The translations under genes were made by a program, and so were the position numbers. A stretch of DNA of 14,804 nucleotides, from NCBI GenBank assembly GCA_020440745.1, contig JAGRNM010000014.1:1-14804 (forward strand), written 5' to 3'. Numbering within the stretch: position 1 is the first letter of the stretch; each line of letters begins with the position of its first letter. The stretch comes from Deltaproteobacteria bacterium (GTDB lineage Bacteria > UBA10199 > DSSB01). A model generated the notes under the pieces. That model was given only the letters and a program-made list of their open reading frames with translations, searched no databases and was not told the DNA's origin. Below, in pieces: positions 1 to 6,932 of the stretch.

Positions 1-1323
1 ATTAAAGATAAGTCTTTAAGAAGGGCGTATTTTTCTACTCCATTAAATCTTTTAAAAAAGCTTAACGCTCAAGATTGGCAGGAGTTTATTAAACTTTTAA
101 TCAGTCAAGAAGCCTGGCCTCCTTTATTTAATGTTATTGGTTTGGCTCAACAGGCTTCTTTAGGCCCTGCTCCTCAGTGGTCTTTAGAACAGGCTAGGAG
201 TTTAGTCTATGGGGGGAAAGTCACAAAAGCACTGACAAGGCTTAAGGCTGACTTGGTTCAATCTTTAGATCCTTTAGGACAGGCTAAGGCCTATGAAGCC
301 CTGGCTGTGGCCCTATTCCATAGCGGAAAGGAACAATCCATACTTTCTTCTTTTAAAAAGGCCTATCAGTTATTTGGTCAGGCTAAGGACTATGAAGGTG
401 CGGTACATGTTTTAATCACTTGGGGTTTGTGGCACCTAAAACAACAAGGGCTTTCTCAAGCTCAGCCCCTTTTTAATAAGGCAGCAGCACTCTTAGAAAA
501 ATTTAAAGCGAGCTTTTCTTTGCAAATAAAATATACTTTAGCTTTGGCCCGTTTCTACTTTGAGGCCACTGATTTTGATCAAGCCCAAGCTTGTTTAGAT
601 CAGGTTCAGAATTTTTTGGGAAAAGATCTCTATCCCAATTTTTATCTACCTTGGGCTGTTTTAAAGGCTTCTTTAGAAAGAGAACAAGAAAGACCAAGTC
701 TAGCCCAAGAGACGATTAAAGAGGCTTTGCCTTGGGGATACTTGGGAGCGCAGTGGGATGAACTTTGGCAGGCTGAGAGTCTTTTGGCTTCTTTAAGCGC
801 CTCAGAAATGGGCTCTTCCCAGGCAGGTGAATTATGGTCCAACGCCTTATGGGCTGCCCGTTCTTCTCAAAACCAAGAAGGTATTTTAAAGTCGCTCTTA
901 CATCGTGCCAGACATGCTTTATTTTTTCATAGAACCCAAGAAGCCTTAGCGGATTTAGAAGAGGCTAGAAACCTAGCCGAGGAAACCAAACATCTACTTT
1001 TTTGGTTAGAAGCTAGCCTTTGGGAAATCCGAGCCTTAAGAACTCAGGGCATTTCTCAGGGGGTTTTAGCTAAGCGTTTTGTTCCATTAGAGACTTTTTG
1101 GAAAAAAAATCCCCTAAAAGAGCTTAGTTGGCTTTATTATTGGGAGTTAGGTGAGTTAAAGCGTCTTGGCGGTGAAGAAAAACCTGCTAAACAAGCTTTG
1201 ACTCAGGCGATGGGTGAAATGGAGGCCTATGCTAAAACCTTAAGGCCTTTTTTAAGAAAATTATTTTTACAAGATGGCAAGTTGGAAGAGATTAAAAGTT
1301 CTTTAAAGTGGTTAGAACCTTAA
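1..1323 (+). CDS. TPR-like helical repeat protein, 3' part (5' end outside window)
   Basis: The frame is open from the first base of the window to the TAA at 1321-1323, giving 440 visible codons, so the gene starts upstream. A TTG at 142 could be taken as a start, but the 47 codons before it read as normal protein (for example RRAYFSTPLNLLKKL), so it is probably internal. From about visible residue 58 to the end the protein is a run of amphipathic helix pairs rich in Ala, Leu and Gln, with TPR-like spacing (KAYEALAVALFHSGKE, EGAVHVLITWGLWHLKQQG, LLHRARHALFFHRTQEALADLEEA). Such repeats normally mediate protein-protein contacts. No catalytic motif, signal peptide or membrane segment is visible in this part. 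It could be the C-terminal repeat region of a larger signalling protein (kinase, ATPase or regulator), but that cannot be decided here. It lies 16 bp upstream of dus on the same strand and may be cotranscribed with it. Confidence 0.75.
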   Translation: MKDKSLRRAYFSTPLNLLKKLNAQDWQEFIKLLISQEAWPPLFNVIGLAQQASLGPAPQWSLEQARSLVYGGKVTKALTRLKADLVQSLDPLGQAKAYEALAVALFHSGKEQSILSSFKKAYQLFGQAKDYEGAVHVLITWGLWHLKQQGLSQAQPLFNKAAALLEKFKASFSLQIKYTLALARFYFEATDFDQAQACLDQVQNFLGKDLYPNFYLPWAVLKASLEREQERPSLAQETIKEALPWGYLGAQWDELWQAESLLASLSASEMGSSQAGELWSNALWAARSSQNQEGILKSLLHRARHALFFHRTQEALADLEEARNLAEETKHLLFWLEASLWEIRALRTQGISQGVLAKRFVPLETFWKKNPLKELSWLYYWELGELKRLGGEEKPAKQALTQAMGEMEAYAKTLRPFLRKLFLQDGKLEEIKSSLKWLEP

Positions 1324-1339
1324 AAGCTAAAAAAAATTA

Positions 1340-2461
1340 ATGAATGCGTGGAATAAAATCTTAAAACCAGTGATTGGCCTAAGTCCTATGGACGGAGTTA
1401 CGGACGCTCCCTATCGGTTTATTACGGCTAAGTATGGTTGTCCTGACTTACACATGACGGAGTTTACCAACGTGGAAGGACTTTCCCGTGGGGCTGTGAC
1501 GATGTTAGACGCCTTTCTTTACGACGAAACCGAACGCCCTGTGATTGCCCAAGTCTATGGTAGTGAGGTGGAGAGTTTTTATAAAGTTGCTATGATGGTG
1601 TGTGAGTTGGGTTTTGACGGCATTGATATTAATATGGGTTGAACAGAAAAAAAAGTAGCCCGTCGGGGCTGTGGCGCTGGTTTGATTAAGACCCCGGCTT
1701 TAGCCAAACAAATTGTGCGCACTGTTAAGTTGGCAGTAGAAGATTGGAAAAATGGCAAAAGCTTAGAAGATTTAAAAATCAAAGAAAAATTGATTAAGCG
1801 GATTCGGGCCATGAATTTTAAACGCATTGGTAAGGAGTCGGTAGAGAGAAGTGCTGCTTTACCAGTGAGTGTTAAGACCCGCTTAGGCTACGATAGCATT
1901 GTGGTAGAAGACTGGATGAAGCATCTTTTGGAGGTAGAGCCAGTAGCTATTTCTCTCCACGGGCGTACTCTTAAACAAATGTATACAGGTAAGGCTGATT
2001 GGGAGGCTATTGGTAGAGCAGCACAAGTAGTACATCAAACGTCCACTTTAATTTTAGGCAACGGTGACCTGACTGAACCAGCACAAATAGTAAAACGCAT
2101 TCAAGAGAGCAAAGTCGATGGTGTGCTTTTAGGTCGAGGGGCTTTGGGCAATCCTTGGATTTTTTCTTATAAAGAAAAAATTAAAGCCAAGGTCTTAGCT
2201 GGTGAACCTTGGGAAGAAGACCAAATTTGGATTGGTGCCGAAGAGCGTTTTGCAGTTTTAATGGAGCATGCTAAGGCTTTTGAGCGCATTAAGGGAGAAA
2301 GAAGTTTTTCTGCCATGCGCAAACACTTTGGCTGGTATTGCAAGGCAATGCCTGGAGCGGCCGAATTAAGAAAGCTTATGTGTCAGACTAGTTCTTCTAC
2401 TGAAGTAGCAGAGGTCTTAAAAAATTATTTAACAATTCATGCTCAAAAAACAGCGGCTTAG
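1340..2461 (+). CDS. dus: tRNA-dihydrouridine synthase with in-frame UGA (probable selenocysteine) at the catalytic Cys position
   Basis: Dus enzymes are FMN- and NADPH-dependent and reduce uridine to dihydrouridine in tRNA. Read through the TGA at 1640-1642, the gene gives 373 residues with the Dus motifs in order: LSPMDGVTDAPYRF (14-27, FMN site), RPVIAQVYG (66-74), GFDGIDINMG-U101-TEKKV, VKTRLGYD (178-185), LHGRTLKQMYTG (206-217) and LLGRGALGNPWIF (263-275, phosphate binding). In the family NMG is followed by the catalytic Cys-Pro; here it is UGA-Thr. A stem-loop just beyond the UGA fits a bacterial SECIS element. Residues about 131-170 form a charged insertion compared with E. coli-type Dus. 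A second Cys (111) lies ten residues after Sec. There is no clear Shine-Dalgarno before the ATG. Gene callers will split this into 1340-1642 and an ORF starting near 1682. Alternatives are a nonsense mutation or sequencing error, but every downstream motif is intact. def follows 26 bp later. Confidence 0.88.
1640..1642 (+). other. Putative selenocysteine (UGA) codon in dus
   Basis: This TGA lies in frame directly after the codons for Ile-Asn-Met-Gly. Dus proteins have their catalytic cysteine, which acts as general acid in uridine reduction, immediately after this N-x-G motif. Replacement of a catalytic Cys by UGA is the usual signature of selenocysteine. The same frame continues for 272 codons with intact Dus motifs. 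Sec insertion needs SelA, SelB, SelD and tRNA-Sec, none of which is in this window. Confidence 0.82.
1643..1675 (+). promoter_or_regulatory. Candidate bacterial SECIS element inside dus
   Basis: Directly 3' of the UGA the mRNA can fold into a hairpin. AGCCC (1657-1661) pairs with GGGCU (1666-1670) around the loop GUCG (1662-1665), and two wobble pairs (U1656-G1671, G1655-U1672) extend the stem. The apical loop begins after 19 intervening bases and its first base is G. This fits the general bacterial SECIS description: a short stem, a small loop with G among its first two bases, and a UGA-to-loop distance of about 16-37 nt. SelB would bind it. The bases between UGA and stem are A-rich and unpaired. 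Confidence 0.72.
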
Positions 2462-2487
2462 TAGACAGTAGGATCAGGAATTTTAAT

Positions 2488-3012
2488 ATGGCTCAAGTAC
2501 TTGATATTTTAATTTATCCAGACAAGCGTCTTAGAGAAGTAAGTCGTCCGGTTTCTTTAGAAGAAATTAAAGACCCTAAGTTTCAGGCTTTTTTAGACGA
2601 CATGTTTGCTACGATGTACGCTAGTCACGGTGTCGGTTTGGCAGCGGTTCAAGTGGGAGTCTTAAAGCGGGTTATGACTTTGGATTGCGAAGAAGAAGAA
2701 AAAAGGGGAGTCCATCCTCAGGTATTAATCAATCCGGAGATTATTAAAAAAGAGGGAGAGATTATTTGGAAAGAAGGCTGTCTGAGTTGTCCAGAATTAG
2801 TGGTACCCATGAAGCGTTTTGCCAGCATTAAGGTAAAGGCCTTAGATCGTAAGGGAAAAGAAATTTCATTAGAAGGAGAGGAACTTTTAGCTGTAGGCTT
2901 GCAGCACGAAATTGACCATATGGATGGCAAGTTAATCGTAGATCACCTCTCTAACCTTAAGAAAAAAATGTATCGGGATAAATTGAAAAAAAATCAACGC
3001 GTGGTGCTCTAA
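2488..3012 (+). CDS. def: Peptide deformylase
   Basis: This enzyme removes the formyl group from the N-terminal formyl-methionine of nascent proteins. The 174-residue product is of normal length and has the three metal-site motifs: HGVGLAAVQVG (47-57, family GxGLAAxQ), EGCLS (96-100, with metal ligand Cys98) and QHEIDHMDG (139-147, HExxH with His140 and His144 as ligands and Glu141 as catalytic base). The EGCLS motif is followed by Cys-Pro where Val-Pro is common. The C-terminus is Lys-rich. The start ATG is preceded by AGGA (2476-2479) at 8 nt. The stop overlaps the start of fmt (TAATG), so the two are translationally coupled; formylation and deformylation genes are classic partners. Confidence 0.96.
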   Translation: MAQVLDILIYPDKRLREVSRPVSLEEIKDPKFQAFLDDMFATMYASHGVGLAAVQVGVLKRVMTLDCEEEEKRGVHPQVLINPEIIKKEGEIIWKEGCLSCPELVVPMKRFASIKVKALDRKGKEISLEGEELLAVGLQHEIDHMDGKLIVDHLSNLKKKMYRDKLKKNQRVVL

Positions 3013-3932
3013 TGCGACTTGTTTTTTTAGGTTCTCCTCTTATTGCAGTGGCTAGTTTAAAGGCTTTATTAGAGGCTGGTCATGAGATTTTAGCTGTTGT
3101 GACCCAGCCGGACAAGGCCAAAGGTAGAGGTAAACAATTAGCAGCCACGGCGGTCAAAGAAGCTGCCTTGTCCTTAGGGCTTCCTGTTCTTCAGCCAGAG
3201 AGCGCTAAGGATCCTGACTTTTTAATTCAATTAAAAAATTTGCAGGCTGATTATTTTGTCGTGGTAGCCTATGGAAAAATTCTTTCTAAAGCATTTTTAG
3301 AAATAGCTCCCGCTATTAATTTACACTTTTCTTTATTGCCTAAGTATCGCGGGGCTGCTTGTGTGGCTCAGGCTTTGATCGATGGCCAAGAAGAAACAGG
3401 TGTGACGACGATGTTGATTGTAGAAGCGTTGGATGCTGGCCCTATCCTTTTACAATGGACTGAGGAAATTAAAGAGAGCGATACGGTCCTGACTCTTTCA
3501 GAACGCCTCAGTCATTTAGGCGCGGAGGCTTTGGTTAAGACTTTGGAGGGTTTAGAAAGAGCTAACTTAAGGCCTGTTCCCCAAAATGACAAAGAAGCTA
3601 GTTATGCAGCTAAAATTAAAAAAGAACAAGGTCACGTTGATTGGTCTAAGTCTCCTCAAGAGATTTACCAACTCTATCAAGGGCTTAGTCCTTGGCCTGG
3701 ACTTTATAGCTTTTTGCAAGGTAAAAGGTTAATCTTAGCTAAGCTTCAAAAAAGTGACTTAGTTAAGGACTTAAAGCCAGGAGAACTTTTTATTCATCAA
3801 GATCATCTTTACGTTCAGGCTAATGGGGGAAGTTTAGAGATTATAGAACTTAAGCCGGAAGGAAAAAAACTTCTCAAAGCACGGGATTTTGTGAAAGGTT
3901 ACGGATCAACTTTAGGGAATATTTTAGAATAA
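3012..3932 (+). CDS. fmt: Methionyl-tRNA formyltransferase
   Basis: Fmt transfers a formyl group from 10-formyl-tetrahydrofolate to Met-tRNA(fMet) for translation initiation. The 306 residues match the usual length. The N-terminal Rossmann-like domain starts MRLVFLGSP and carries the loop VVTQPDKAKGRGK (29-41). The catalytic triad is visible: Asn103 and His105 in NLHFSLLPKYRG and Asp141 in EALDAGPIL. The C-terminal tRNA-binding domain begins near residue 200 (AAKIKKEQGHVDW). After KYRGAA the family almost always has Pro; here it is Cys117. The ATG overlaps the def stop by one base. rpe follows 9 bp downstream. Confidence 0.96.
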   Translation: MRLVFLGSPLIAVASLKALLEAGHEILAVVTQPDKAKGRGKQLAATAVKEAALSLGLPVLQPESAKDPDFLIQLKNLQADYFVVVAYGKILSKAFLEIAPAINLHFSLLPKYRGAACVAQALIDGQEETGVTTMLIVEALDAGPILLQWTEEIKESDTVLTLSERLSHLGAEALVKTLEGLERANLRPVPQNDKEASYAAKIKKEQGHVDWSKSPQEIYQLYQGLSPWPGLYSFLQGKRLILAKLQKSDLVKDLKPGELFIHQDHLYVQANGGSLEIIELKPEGKKLLKARDFVKGYGSTLGNILE

Positions 3933-3941
3933 GGGAATCCT

Positions 3942-4595
3942 ATGACCAAACTCTTAGCCCCCTCCATTTTAGCAGCCGATTTTTCTAAGCTAGGTGAAGA
4001 GATCAAGTCTGTAGAAATAGCAGGAGCCGATATTATTCACTTTGATGTGATGGATGGTCACTTTGTGCCCAATTTAACCATTGGGCCTATGATCTTAGAA
4101 GCGACTCGTCGGGTGACTTCTTTGCCTATTGATGCTCACTTAATGGTGACTAATCCTGATGAAGTCTTAGAATCCTACATCCAAGCAGGCGCTAATTATC
4201 TAAGTGTGCACGTCGAGGTTTGCCCCCATCTTCATCGTACTTTGCAACGTATTCGTAGTTTGGGAGTTAAAGCGGGTGTAGTCTTAAATCCCCACAGTTC
4301 AGTTACTTCTATTGAGACTGTTTTGGAGGATTTGGACTATGTCTTGGTGATGACCGTTAATCCCGGCTTTGGCGGACAAAAGTTTATTGAGTCGGCTTTT
4401 CAAAAAGTGGGGCAATTAGATAAAATCCGCCAAGAAAGAAAACTAAACTTTCTCATTGAGGTAGATGGCGGCGTTAAATTAGACAATATCGCTAAAATTT
4501 CTCAGGCTGGTACTAATCTCTTTGTGGCGGGATCAGCGATTTTTGGTTCTGAGGATTATCGAGCTACTATTAAGGCAATGAAAGAAGCTTGGTAA
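3942..4595 (+). CDS. rpe: Ribulose-phosphate 3-epimerase
   Basis: This enzyme interconverts ribulose 5-phosphate and xylulose 5-phosphate in the pentose phosphate pathway. The 217-residue TIM barrel has all family signatures: LAPSILAADFSKLGEEI near the N-terminus, IIHFDVMDGHFVPN (31-44, metal ligand His33 and catalytic Asp35), DAHLMV (64-69, metal ligand His66), MTVNPGFGGQKFI (137-149, phosphate loop) and IEVDGGV (172-178, catalytic Asp175). An AAGGG lies 7 nt before the ATG. It is the fourth gene of the dus-def-fmt-rpe run; rpe next to def/fmt is seen in other bacteria and probably reflects shared expression more than shared function. Confidence 0.97.
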   Translation: MTKLLAPSILAADFSKLGEEIKSVEIAGADIIHFDVMDGHFVPNLTIGPMILEATRRVTSLPIDAHLMVTNPDEVLESYIQAGANYLSVHVEVCPHLHRTLQRIRSLGVKAGVVLNPHSSVTSIETVLEDLDYVLVMTVNPGFGGQKFIESAFQKVGQLDKIRQERKLNFLIEVDGGVKLDNIAKISQAGTNLFVAGSAIFGSEDYRATIKAMKEAW

Positions 4596-4637
4596 TTTTT
4601 AATCAAGCTCAAATTTTAGACTTAAACTTGGAGGCTT

Positions 4638-5186
4638 ATGAGACTTTTAACTTTTGTTTTTTTATTGATGCTTTCTGTATCCTCCTTAGCTTGTAAGCAG
4701 GAGACTAAAAAAACTGATACTAGTCAGTCCTCTCAGCAGACTAGCGACTTTGAAAAAATATTTACCTCTATACCTGTTAAGGAGACGCCTTGGGTATTAG
4801 ACCAAGTCTCTTCGTCGGGTCTTACTAGTTTTAATCAGGATTTGGTTAAGACTTTAAAACTAAACCAACTCCCTAGTGCTGCAGAGCAGTTTAAATACTA
4901 TCCCTTGGGTATTTTAGAAAAAACTAAAAATTATATTTCTGTCTTAATTCTTCAGGACTACACAGAAGAGAGTTATGTATGGTTGATTAATTACTCTCCT
5001 TCTGGAGAGCTTTTAGATAAACTCAAAGTTTATTATGATAATTCAGAGGGTAGCGTGTGGACCAACGCCAAGCTAGAAGCTAATAATATTGTACTTAACG
5101 AAAATACAATAGCCGAAGAAGGAGAGCAGTCTACCCTTAGTCTTTATCATATCAATGAAAAGGGAAAGTTTGAAAAAGAACTTTAA
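4638..5186 (+). CDS. Small predicted lipoprotein, function unknown
   Basis: The 182-residue product begins with a classic lipoprotein signal: MRLL, a hydrophobic stretch of about 11 residues, then the lipobox Ser-Leu-Ala-Cys19. Cleavage before Cys19 would leave a lipidated mature protein whose next residue is Lys, compatible with outer-membrane sorting. A flexible Lys/Thr/Ser/Gln-rich linker (about 20-38) follows, then a small probably beta-rich domain (for example YVWLINYSPSGELLDKLKVYYD). I recognise no family. GGAGG (4630-4634) sits only 3 nt before the ATG. The gene is 42 bp after rpe and is probably the last of the operon. It converges with glpK. Confidence 0.85.
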   Translation: MRLLTFVFLLMLSVSSLACKQETKKTDTSQSSQQTSDFEKIFTSIPVKETPWVLDQVSSSGLTSFNQDLVKTLKLNQLPSAAEQFKYYPLGILEKTKNYISVLILQDYTEESYVWLINYSPSGELLDKLKVYYDNSEGSVWTNAKLEANNIVLNENTIAEEGEQSTLSLYHINEKGKFEKEL

Positions 5187-5193
5187 TCGAGAC

Positions 5194-5222
5194 TAACTTG
5201 CCTGTTCTTAAGAGTTATTTTT
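5194..5222 (+). terminator. Possible weak terminator after the lipoprotein gene
   Basis: TAACT (5194-5198) can pair with AGTTA (5213-5217), plus one U-G wobble pair, and five T residues follow directly. The stem is short and AT-rich and the loop long, so this is a weak candidate. It lies in the 38-bp gap between the convergent ends of the lipoprotein gene and glpK. Confidence 0.3.
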
Positions 5223-5224
5223 AA

Positions 5225-6721
5225 TTAGGCTTTAAGGACAGCTTGTTGCCAAAGTTTCACTTTCTTTTCTACTGCTTTGGGTTTCATGCTTGCTTTAAAG
5301 GCTTTGTCTTGTTTCCAAGACTTTTGAATAGCCTTGAGGTCTTTCCAAAGTCCTACTCCTAAGCCTGCCAAAAAGGCAGCTCCTAAAGCAGTAGTTTCTA
5401 CCATTTTAGGTCTGACAAGCTTAGTTCTTAAAAGGTCACTCTGAAATTGCATGAGTAAATTATTATTACTAGCGCCACCATCGACTTTAAGGGCCTTCAA
5501 TTTTTTTCCTAAGTCTTTTTCCATGGCTTTTAAGATATCGTATTGTAAAAAAGCGATACCTTCCAAAACAGCTCGAGCAAAATGAGCTCTAGTAGTGGCG
5601 CGAGTTAAACCAGAGATAAGGCCCCTTGCCTCTCCTCGCCAATGGGGTGCCCCTAAGCCTACTAAAGCAGGTACAAAGACAACACCTTCACTATCTTTGA
5701 CTTGGGTAGCTAGCTTTTCTATTTCTCCGGATTGCTTAAAAAAGCCTAGGCCATCCCTCAGCCATTGCACGGCAGCCCCTGCAATAAAGGCCGAGCCTTC
5801 TAGAGCGTAGGTGGTTTTTTTGCCTAGTTGCCAAGCCACAGTAGTAAGCATTTTGTTTTTGCTGTGCACAATCTTATTGCCTGTATTCATTAAAATAAAA
5901 GAGCCTGTGCCGTAAGTGCATTTGGCGCTACCGCTTTCAAAACAGGCTTGACCAAAAAGGGCTGCTTGTTGGTCGCCTGCCATGCCGGAAATGGGAATAC
6001 CGTCGGGTAGACCGGGTACTCCTTGAGTGAGAGCGTAGATTTCTGAGCTGCTGGCAATTTTGGGTAAGACTTCTTGAGGTACCTTAAAAGTTTTAAGTAA
6101 TTCTTTGTCCCAACAAAGCGTCTTAAGATCCATTAATAAAGTGCGTGAGGCATTGGACACATCGGTGACATGGGCTTTGCCGCCAGAAAGTCGCCACACT
6201 AAAAAAGTATCTATGGTGCCAAAGGCAAGCTCTCCTTTTTTGGCTTGGTTTCGGGCTCCTCGAACATGGTCTAAAATCCAGGCAATCTTGGTAGCGCTAA
6301 AGTAGGCGTCTAAGACAAGTCCGGTTTTTTGATGGATTTTTTTAGTAAGTTTTTTGTTTTTAGCTAAATTTTGGCAAAGGGGGCTAGTTCGTCTATCTTG
6401 CCAGACTAGAGCTTTGTGGATAGGTTTGCCGCTTTTTTTTCTCCAAATGCCGGTAGTTTCTCTCTGATTGGTGATGCCGATGGCAGCAATTCTTTTACCA
6501 GAGACTTTGGCCGCCTTGAGGGCCTCTTGAATACTTTTGACCACCGAGTGCCAAATTTCTTCTAAATCGTGTTCTACCCAAGCTTCGTGGGGATAGTATT
6601 GGGGAAATTCTTTATTTTTTTTGGCTAAGACTTTTAGATGTTTGTCCAAAATTAAAACCGTGGTGCCAGTGGTACCTTGATCGATGGCTAGAATCAGATC
6701 GGCATGAGGACTAGGTGGCAT
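5225..6721 (-). CDS. glpK: Glycerol kinase
   Basis: GlpK phosphorylates glycerol to sn-glycerol 3-phosphate with ATP. The 498 residues match the family length, and the FGGY/ASKHA fold is clear: LAIDQGTTGTT (11-21, phosphate-1 loop), GITNQRETTGIW (82-93, with the glycerol-contacting Arg-Glu pair at 87-88), ALVWQDRRT (104-112), SNASRTLLMDL (189-199), SGMAGDQQAALFGQ (245-258, catalytic base Asp250), CTYGTGSF (268-275), PALVGLGAPHW (351-361) and DGGASNN (414-420, adenosine site). AAGGAG lies 7 nt upstream of the ATG. No glpF, glpD or glpR is nearby, so it stands alone. It is transcribed away from hisD out of a spacer with inverted and tandem repeats. Confidence 0.97.
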   Translation of the reverse strand: MPPSPHADLILAIDQGTTGTTVLILDKHLKVLAKKNKEFPQYYPHEAWVEHDLEEIWHSVVKSIQEALKAAKVSGKRIAAIGITNQRETTGIWRKKSGKPIHKALVWQDRRTSPLCQNLAKNKKLTKKIHQKTGLVLDAYFSATKIAWILDHVRGARNQAKKGELAFGTIDTFLVWRLSGGKAHVTDVSNASRTLLMDLKTLCWDKELLKTFKVPQEVLPKIASSSEIYALTQGVPGLPDGIPISGMAGDQQAALFGQACFESGSAKCTYGTGSFILMNTGNKIVHSKNKMLTTVAWQLGKKTTYALEGSAFIAGAAVQWLRDGLGFFKQSGEIEKLATQVKDSEGVVFVPALVGLGAPHWRGEARGLISGLTRATTRAHFARAVLEGIAFLQYDILKAMEKDLGKKLKALKVDGGASNNNLLMQFQSDLLRTKLVRPKMVETTALGAAFLAGLGVGLWKDLKAIQKSWKQDKAFKASMKPKAVEKKVKLWQQAVLKA

Positions 6722-6738
6722 TTTTTCTCTCCTTAAAG

Positions 6739-6860
6739 ATCGTGTATCAAATATTAGGTATCAGGTTTCTTGGGATCCCTTTGCTAGTGTGTTTTTTTAA
6801 TAATTTAGGAAGCAATCCCTTCAAAAGAACCCCGATACACGATATTCGATACACAATATA
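6739..6860. repeat. Inverted and tandem short repeats in the glpK-hisD spacer
   Basis: ATCGTGTATC (6739-6748) is the exact reverse complement of GATACACGAT (6834-6843), giving 10-bp arms 85 bp apart. The right arm belongs to two adjacent 14-mers, CGATACACGATATT (6833-6846) and CGATACACAATATA (6847-6860), which agree at 12 of 14 positions. Near the left arm the degenerate copy GGTATC (6757-6762) recurs. The element sits beside the glpK ribosome-binding site in the divergent spacer. It could be a dispersed intergenic repeat (MITE- or REP-like) or a regulator-binding array; the sequence alone does not separate these. Confidence 0.55.
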
Positions 6861-6919
6861 CGAAATTTTGACCAGCTTAGCTAAAATTTCTTGTCTTTAC
6901 GAATTGCGTCAAACGCGGT

Positions 6920-6925
6920 AGAAGG
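6920..6925 (+). promoter_or_regulatory. Shine-Dalgarno site that fixes the hisD start
   Basis: AGAAGG lies 7 nt before the ATG at 6933. The hisD frame stays open farther upstream to a TTG at 6891, but that codon has no ribosome-binding site and the 14 extra residues do not look like HisD, so ATG 6933 is chosen. Confidence 0.7.
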
Positions 6926-6932
6926 CTTGGCT

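Noticed and set aside
142..1323. First gene starting at TTG 142
   Set aside because: The frame is open and protein-like from base 1, and no ribosome-binding site precedes 142. It is an internal codon of a truncated gene.
1640..1642. UGA reassigned to Trp or Gly (alternative genetic code)
   Set aside because: TGG is used throughout for Trp and GGN for Gly, with no other in-frame TGA in any gene; neither Trp nor Gly is expected at this Dus position.
1340..2461. dus as two separate genes or as a pseudogene broken by a nonsense codon
   Set aside because: There is no frame change, no loss of motifs and no ribosome-binding site for a second start near 1682. The TGA falls exactly on the catalytic Cys position with a SECIS-like hairpin after it.
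6715..6921. 68-codon plus-strand ORF in the glpK-hisD spacer
   Set aside because: It runs through the repeat element and overlaps the glpK start, has no ribosome-binding site, and its sequence reflects AT-rich repeats.
6861..6932. Histidine-operon attenuation leader or T-box before hisD
   Set aside because: No run of His codons, no T-box consensus and no terminator hairpin are present in this short stretch.
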